Assembly: GCA_007694095.1 (NCBI GenBank)
Contig: RECI01000225.1
Coordinates: 1-36,290 of the forward strand
Direction of reading: 5' to 3'
From: Balneolaceae bacterium
GTDB lineage: Bacteria > Bacteroidota > Rhodothermia > Balneolales > Balneolaceae
DNA: 36,290 nt
Part shown: in pieces, positions 33,282 through 36,290 of the stretch
How the letters are laid out: each line of letters starts with the position of its first letter
Numbering within the stretch: the stretch's first letter is position 1
Notes under the pieces: generated by a model
The model's input: only the letters and a program-made list of their open reading frames with translations
What the model was told of the DNA's origin: nothing
Databases searched by the model: none
Program-made: the position numbers and the translations under genes

Positions 33282-33713
33282 ATGAAAAAAATAACAATTG
33301 CTTTTACTTTGTCATTCATAATCAGCATGGCTGGTTTTGGTCAGGCGACCTATAATGTGGCATTGACCGGGATTGAACATGTACCGCCGGTTGGAACACC
33401 CGCATTTGGCAATCTCGAAGTTTGGTTCGATTCTGATACACTATATGTGAGAGGTACATTTACCGATTTAGTGGGACAATACTGGGCCGGACATATCCAT
33501 TTCGGCGAACCCGGAAAAACCGGGAATCGTCTTTTTCGTTTGAAAGCCGATTTGAATGAAAATCAGCGGGAAGGCAGCTTTCATGAGAGTGAAAATAAAT
33601 TTGCACTCCGACCAGCACAGCGCCAGGCACTGAGGAATGGCAACCTCTATATTGTCATTTCTTCACATCGCCATCAAATGGGTGAAATAAGAGGGCAAAT
33701 ACCGAGGATGTAA
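33282..33713 (+). CDS. Secreted CHRD-domain protein
   Basis: 143 aa. The N-terminal signal peptide (MKKITIAFTLSF... to GFGQA, about residue 22) predicts export. The rest is one CHRD domain, a beta-sandwich first named from chordin: ALTGIEHVPPVGTPAFGNLEVWF, YWAGHIHFGEPGKTGN and the diagnostic end HQMGEIRGQIP. The bacterial function is unknown. The GAGG-containing leader gives a plausible SD. It lies 70 nt after pdxH and may have its own promoter. Confidence 0.88.
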   Translation: MKKITIAFTLSFIISMAGFGQATYNVALTGIEHVPPVGTPAFGNLEVWFDSDTLYVRGTFTDLVGQYWAGHIHFGEPGKTGNRLFRLKADLNENQREGSFHESENKFALRPAQRQALRNGNLYIVISSHRHQMGEIRGQIPRM

Positions 33714-33758
33714 AAGTTTAGTATTTTTATTAAGTTTACGGCCAAAAGAAGCAAAAAA

Positions 33759-33810
33759 ATTCAAAATCCAAGCACCAAATTTCAAACATTTTTTATCCCC
33801 AATTTTGACC
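33759..33810. repeat. Dispersed intergenic repeat, block A, copy 3
   Basis: Nearly identical to 2262-2313 and similar to 28368-28416, here in the 269-nt gap between the CHRD gene and the RiPP B2 gene. The shared TCAAATATA just after it (near 33834) also follows the copy at 28368. No gene or RiPP precursor was found in this gap. Confidence 0.7.
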
Positions 33811-33982
33811 ATTATCTCAACTTCCGCAATATGTCAAATATAGCTTGTAAACAGCTTTTTTAGTTGCTGCAAAGTCAGGGATTGAAATTCAGAAATATCA
33901 GGATCAGGCAATTATAAAAAACAGGTTTATTGAGAGTAAACAAAAAATTATCTTAATGGTTTGATTTTTTGATTGATCAAAC

Positions 33983-34444
33983 ATGTTAAGATATATCCAA
34001 AAATTTATATTTCTGATTCGAATCTTTTGGAAAAAACCTTTTACCGAAAAATGGATGTTGACCAGGGTTTTTTTACTCCTCGCATTTTTCAGGGTTTTGA
34101 TTCTGTTCTTTCCCTTTAAAACTATTGCCCGTTATTTGGGCGAGCAGGGTAAAGAGACAACATCAGTAGATGTATATTCATCGTCCCATGAATTCATGGA
34201 AAATACTGCAAGGTTTATTAGTAATATGAGTAGGCTTGTACCCTGGGAATCAAAATGTCTGGTACAGGCCGCTGCCGGAAAAGTAATGTTAAACAGAAAG
34301 GGAATTGAGAGCACCGTCTATTTTGGTGTAAAAAAAAATAATGAAGCTGCATTGGAAGCCCATGCCTGGTTAAGGGTTGGGCCCAAAATCATCCTTGGCG
34401 GTGAAATTGCATCGGAATTTGTAGTGGTTTCAACTTTTGCATAA
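33983..34444 (+). CDS. Lasso-peptide B2-type transglutaminase-like protease
   Basis: 153 aa. Matches the family of the lasso-peptide maturation protease B2 (Transglut_core3), which removes the leader from a RiPP precursor. One or two hydrophobic stretches lie near the N-terminus (about 28-46). The catalytic core is SKCLVQAAAGKVMLNRKGI (Cys92) and EAHAWLRVG (His127). Many relatives have an Asp soon after the His, but here the segment reads RVGPKIILGG, so the third member of the triad is not obvious. A PqqD-like gene follows 43 nt later. The preceding 269-nt gap has repeat DNA but no precursor. Confidence 0.85.
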   Translation: MLRYIQKFIFLIRIFWKKPFTEKWMLTRVFLLLAFFRVLILFFPFKTIARYLGEQGKETTSVDVYSSSHEFMENTARFISNMSRLVPWESKCLVQAAAGKVMLNRKGIESTVYFGVKKNNEAALEAHAWLRVGPKIILGGEIASEFVVVSTFA

Positions 34445-34487
34445 ATAATCAAATATATTTTGTTTGCTAACTAATATTGATAAAAAA

Positions 34488-34772
34488 ATGACCCCTGATA
34501 CAATAATTAAAAGAACTGAAAAAGTACTTGCTTCCTCCATTGGCGATGAATTGGTTATGTTTGATGCAGAAGCCGGCAAATACTACGGTCTTAACCCTGT
34601 TGCTTCGAATATCTGGTCGCTTCTTGACGAGCCCAAATCTATCAATGAGCTGTGTGACCATTTGATGAACAAGTTTGAAATAACCAGAGAAAATTGTATA
34701 AAGGAGGTTATAGAATTTATTCCCCGTCTCGAGAGCAAAGGACTTCTTGAAGTTGTTAAGAATCAAGAATAA
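34488..34772 (+). CDS. PqqD-like RiPP recognition element (B1-type)
   Basis: 94 aa from the ATG at 34488; a TTG at 34464 is possible. It is a PqqD-fold domain that binds RiPP leader peptides and hands them to the B2 protease. Seen: IGDELVMFDAEAGKYYGLNPVASNIWSLL, the core PqqD pattern of two beta-strands followed by a helix, then SINELCDHLMNKFEI and a final helix ending in LESKGLLEVV. The length fits stand-alone lasso B1 proteins. It is next to the B2 gene, as expected for split B1/B2 systems, though the order B2-B1 is reversed relative to many lasso operons. Confidence 0.88.
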   Translation: MTPDTIIKRTEKVLASSIGDELVMFDAEAGKYYGLNPVASNIWSLLDEPKSINELCDHLMNKFEITRENCIKEVIEFIPRLESKGLLEVVKNQE

Positions 34773-34793
34773 ATCTTGTTAACCAGGTAATAA

Positions 34794-35859
34794 CTAAAAC
34801 GGACAAGATTCGAAATAACAATAACCTGCCTGGACCATTACATGCATAAACGGATTTTGTCCCATTGCCCGGCGCAGGTCATCACCGGTGGATTCATCGC
34901 TCCAATCCCACGGATGAACCGGGCCAAAAATATTGTATTTTAAATCGGTTTGATAGCCAAGATGCTCCCGAAGATAATGGTTTATGGCCGGTGTGAAGGA
35001 GTGGTTCCAGGAAGTGAGGGCCGGATCGTGTTCGTACCGGTCACCGGCGTCCATTCTGTCGATACCCCTGTAACGCGAATCAAGCCTGCCAACGGTGATC
35101 CCTTCGTCCCTTAGCAATTCTTTCCAGAAAAAGCCGGTTGGAATAGTAAGATTATGATTGATAATATGTTGTTTTGGAATTCCGGAATAACGGGAAACCA
35201 GATTTGCAATTTCGTCTCTTCGGTCGCCGCTTAATGCCCCTCCCATCGCAACAGCAGGCAGGTATTCCTCTATGGTAAACCGTTCAACTTCCGGAAGGAT
35301 GTCGTACAGGTCCAACGCCTGCAGATCTTCGGAGAGTGCATCATGATACCACGCAGTGGCGGTATAGTAAGGCAGTTTCAAAATTTCGGATCGGGGAGTC
35401 ATAGCCGGCGGCTCCAGTCCAAGGCCGGTGGGTGATACCAGGATAACCCCGTTCAGAAACATCCAATGGGCGCTTTGCAAGCGGTGCGCAAGGCCGGCAA
35501 CGCGGTTTGTGCCGTAACTTTCCCCTTTCAGATATTTCGGGGATACCCACCTGTTGTGCCGCCCCACGAAATTATCAATCCATTCGGCCAGGTACTCAAT
35601 ATCTGCGTTCACACCAAAAAACATATCCCGTACGGCGGTAATAGACGTAAAAAAGGGATGCCAGCGGCTTGCCGTCTTCACCCCAAACCGGCTGGGTGCC
35701 TGCTTTTGCACGATAGGGTATCCGCTCCCCATGTACGGTTACATAATCGTCGGTTTCCACGTAGCTGTCGATTTCCAAAAACCTTTCCTGTGTACTGCCT
35801 GACGAAATGATCAGGAGGGCTAATGATAAACTGATAAGAAAAGTGAACGCAGGTTTCAT
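34794..35859 (-). pseudogene. Decayed S10-type serine carboxypeptidase
   Basis: The 5' part starts at 35859 with a signal peptide (MKPAFTFLISLSLALLII) and runs in frame through HGERIPYRAKAGTQPVWGED and LASLFYVYYRRTG. At about 35610 the homology jumps to RDMFFGVNADIEYLAEWI in another frame. In the family these parts are separated by roughly 80-110 residues including NGGPGSSS, so an out-of-frame internal deletion has occurred. The second part keeps the nucleophile motif KGESYGTNR, but the frame stops after GYCYFESCPF, before the usual catalytic Asp and His. Both essential regions are gone, so it cannot be active. It lies antisense between the PqqD-like gene and the next RiPP-type gene. Confidence 0.85.
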
Positions 35860-36018
35860 AAAATAGGGAAATGATAAAGTTCTGATTGCAGGATTCAATA
35901 TAAATGCAGCCGTATTTAGCTGTAAAACTTTTGGCTTATTCATGGCGAATAATCTTCTGTTTCACCATTTCAATAATTTCTGCTAATTTGATACCTATAT
36001 TGATGAATATTTCAAGGT

Positions 36019-36290
36019 ATGATTAATCACATAAGCAGGGAAACGTTACGCCACCGCCACCGCCTCTCCCATCAGCAGATTGATGACATATTGAATGAAA
36101 AAACCGGTAAAAAATATTTGCCGGAAAAAATGGTACAATTGAATAAACTGAGTCAGTTTTTTGATCTCACCAGTGAATTTGACAAACATAACCTTTGGTA
36201 TGTGAATTTAAAGGGACCGCTGTTATCCCAGCGTATTTATGATGACCCTGCCGTAAGGATATGGCGTGATTTTGATTTTTTGACCAAACC
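36019..36290 (+). CDS. Nucleotidyltransferase-like protein (NTP_transf_5 type), 5' part only
   Basis: The first 90 residues are visible and the gene runs off the right edge. The segment NLWYVNLKGPLLSQRIYDDP followed by RIWRDFDFL is the hallmark of the nucleotidyltransferase-like family (PF14907) often found in RiPP loci with B2 and PqqD proteins; the Asp-x-Asp pair is the expected metal site. The remaining catalytic part, and any cyclase or precursor gene, lies outside the window. The AAGG before the ATG is only 1 nt away, so the exact start is uncertain. Confidence 0.8.
   Translation, partial: MINHISRETLRHRHRLSHQQIDDILNEKTGKKYLPEKMVQLNKLSQFFDLTSEFDKHNLWYVNLKGPLLSQRIYDDPAVRIWRDFDFLTK

Noticed and set aside
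35942-35986. 14-codon ORF as RiPP precursor
   Set aside because: It is too short, with no leader or core-like pattern and no SD.

Overview
The window reads like a chromosomal piece of a Bacteroidota-type bacterium, most likely Balneolota. The reasons are the mid-GC base use, many AT-rich leaders with weak Shine-Dalgarno (SD) sequences, DUF1684 lipoproteins, a CHRD protein, and intergenic palindromic debris of a kind common in that group. This is an impression from gene content, not a phylogeny. No rRNA, tRNA, CRISPR array or transposase gene was seen.

Layout. (1) 53-3350: a small winged-helix-like protein and argS on +, facing a fructosamine-kinase-like gene on -, with a bidirectional terminator between them. 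(2) 3509-15053: a 12-gene, all-plus-strand locus for a group 3d-type NAD(P)-linked bidirectional [NiFe] hydrogenase. Its order is hypC-hypD-hypE, a 400-nt gap, hoxF, a fused hoxU-hoxY gene, hoxH, hoxW, a 75-aa HupE-like mini protein, hypA, hypB, hypF. HypF, HypE, HypC and HypD make and deliver the Fe(CN)2CO group, HypA and HypB supply nickel, HoxW clips HoxH, and HoxF plus HoxUY plus HoxH form the enzyme. Oddities are the HoxU-HoxY fusion, Gln instead of His at the HoxH processing site, bulky residues in the HoxF GRGGA loop, and a Rex-like palindrome before hypC. (3) 15295-23969, all minus: an M20 dipeptidase, a palindrome-rich gap, two tandem DUF1684 lipoproteins, a carbamoyltransferase/DUF5989/SxtJ-like cassette and a membrane-anchored glycerophosphodiesterase. 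The 49-aa DUF5989 gene was found by reading the minus strand.

(4) 24225-28350, plus: a tight four-gene set of C39-like cysteine peptidase, RimK-like ATP-grasp ligase with an N-terminal extension, GCS2-type amino-acid ligase and N-formylglutamate amidohydrolase-like enzyme. It looks like a complete make-and-break system for an unknown amide-linked small molecule or peptide tag. (5) 28543-31934, minus: an SLC13/DASS transporter, a stand-alone receiver and a cyclic-nucleotide-binding-domain histidine kinase, probably one operon. (6) 32145-33713, plus: a thioredoxin-like [2Fe-2S] ferredoxin, pdxH and a CHRD secreted protein. (7) 33983 to the right edge: part of a lasso-peptide-like RiPP locus (B2 protease, PqqD-like recognition protein, nucleotidyltransferase-like protein running off the edge), interrupted by a decayed S10 carboxypeptidase pseudogene on the other strand. 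No precursor or cyclase is visible inside the window.

An intergenic repeat family is scattered between these blocks, at 2262, 15229, 28368 and 33759. The strongest candidates for something undescribed are the HoxUY-fusion hydrogenase with its mini-HupE, and the four-gene amide-ligase operon.
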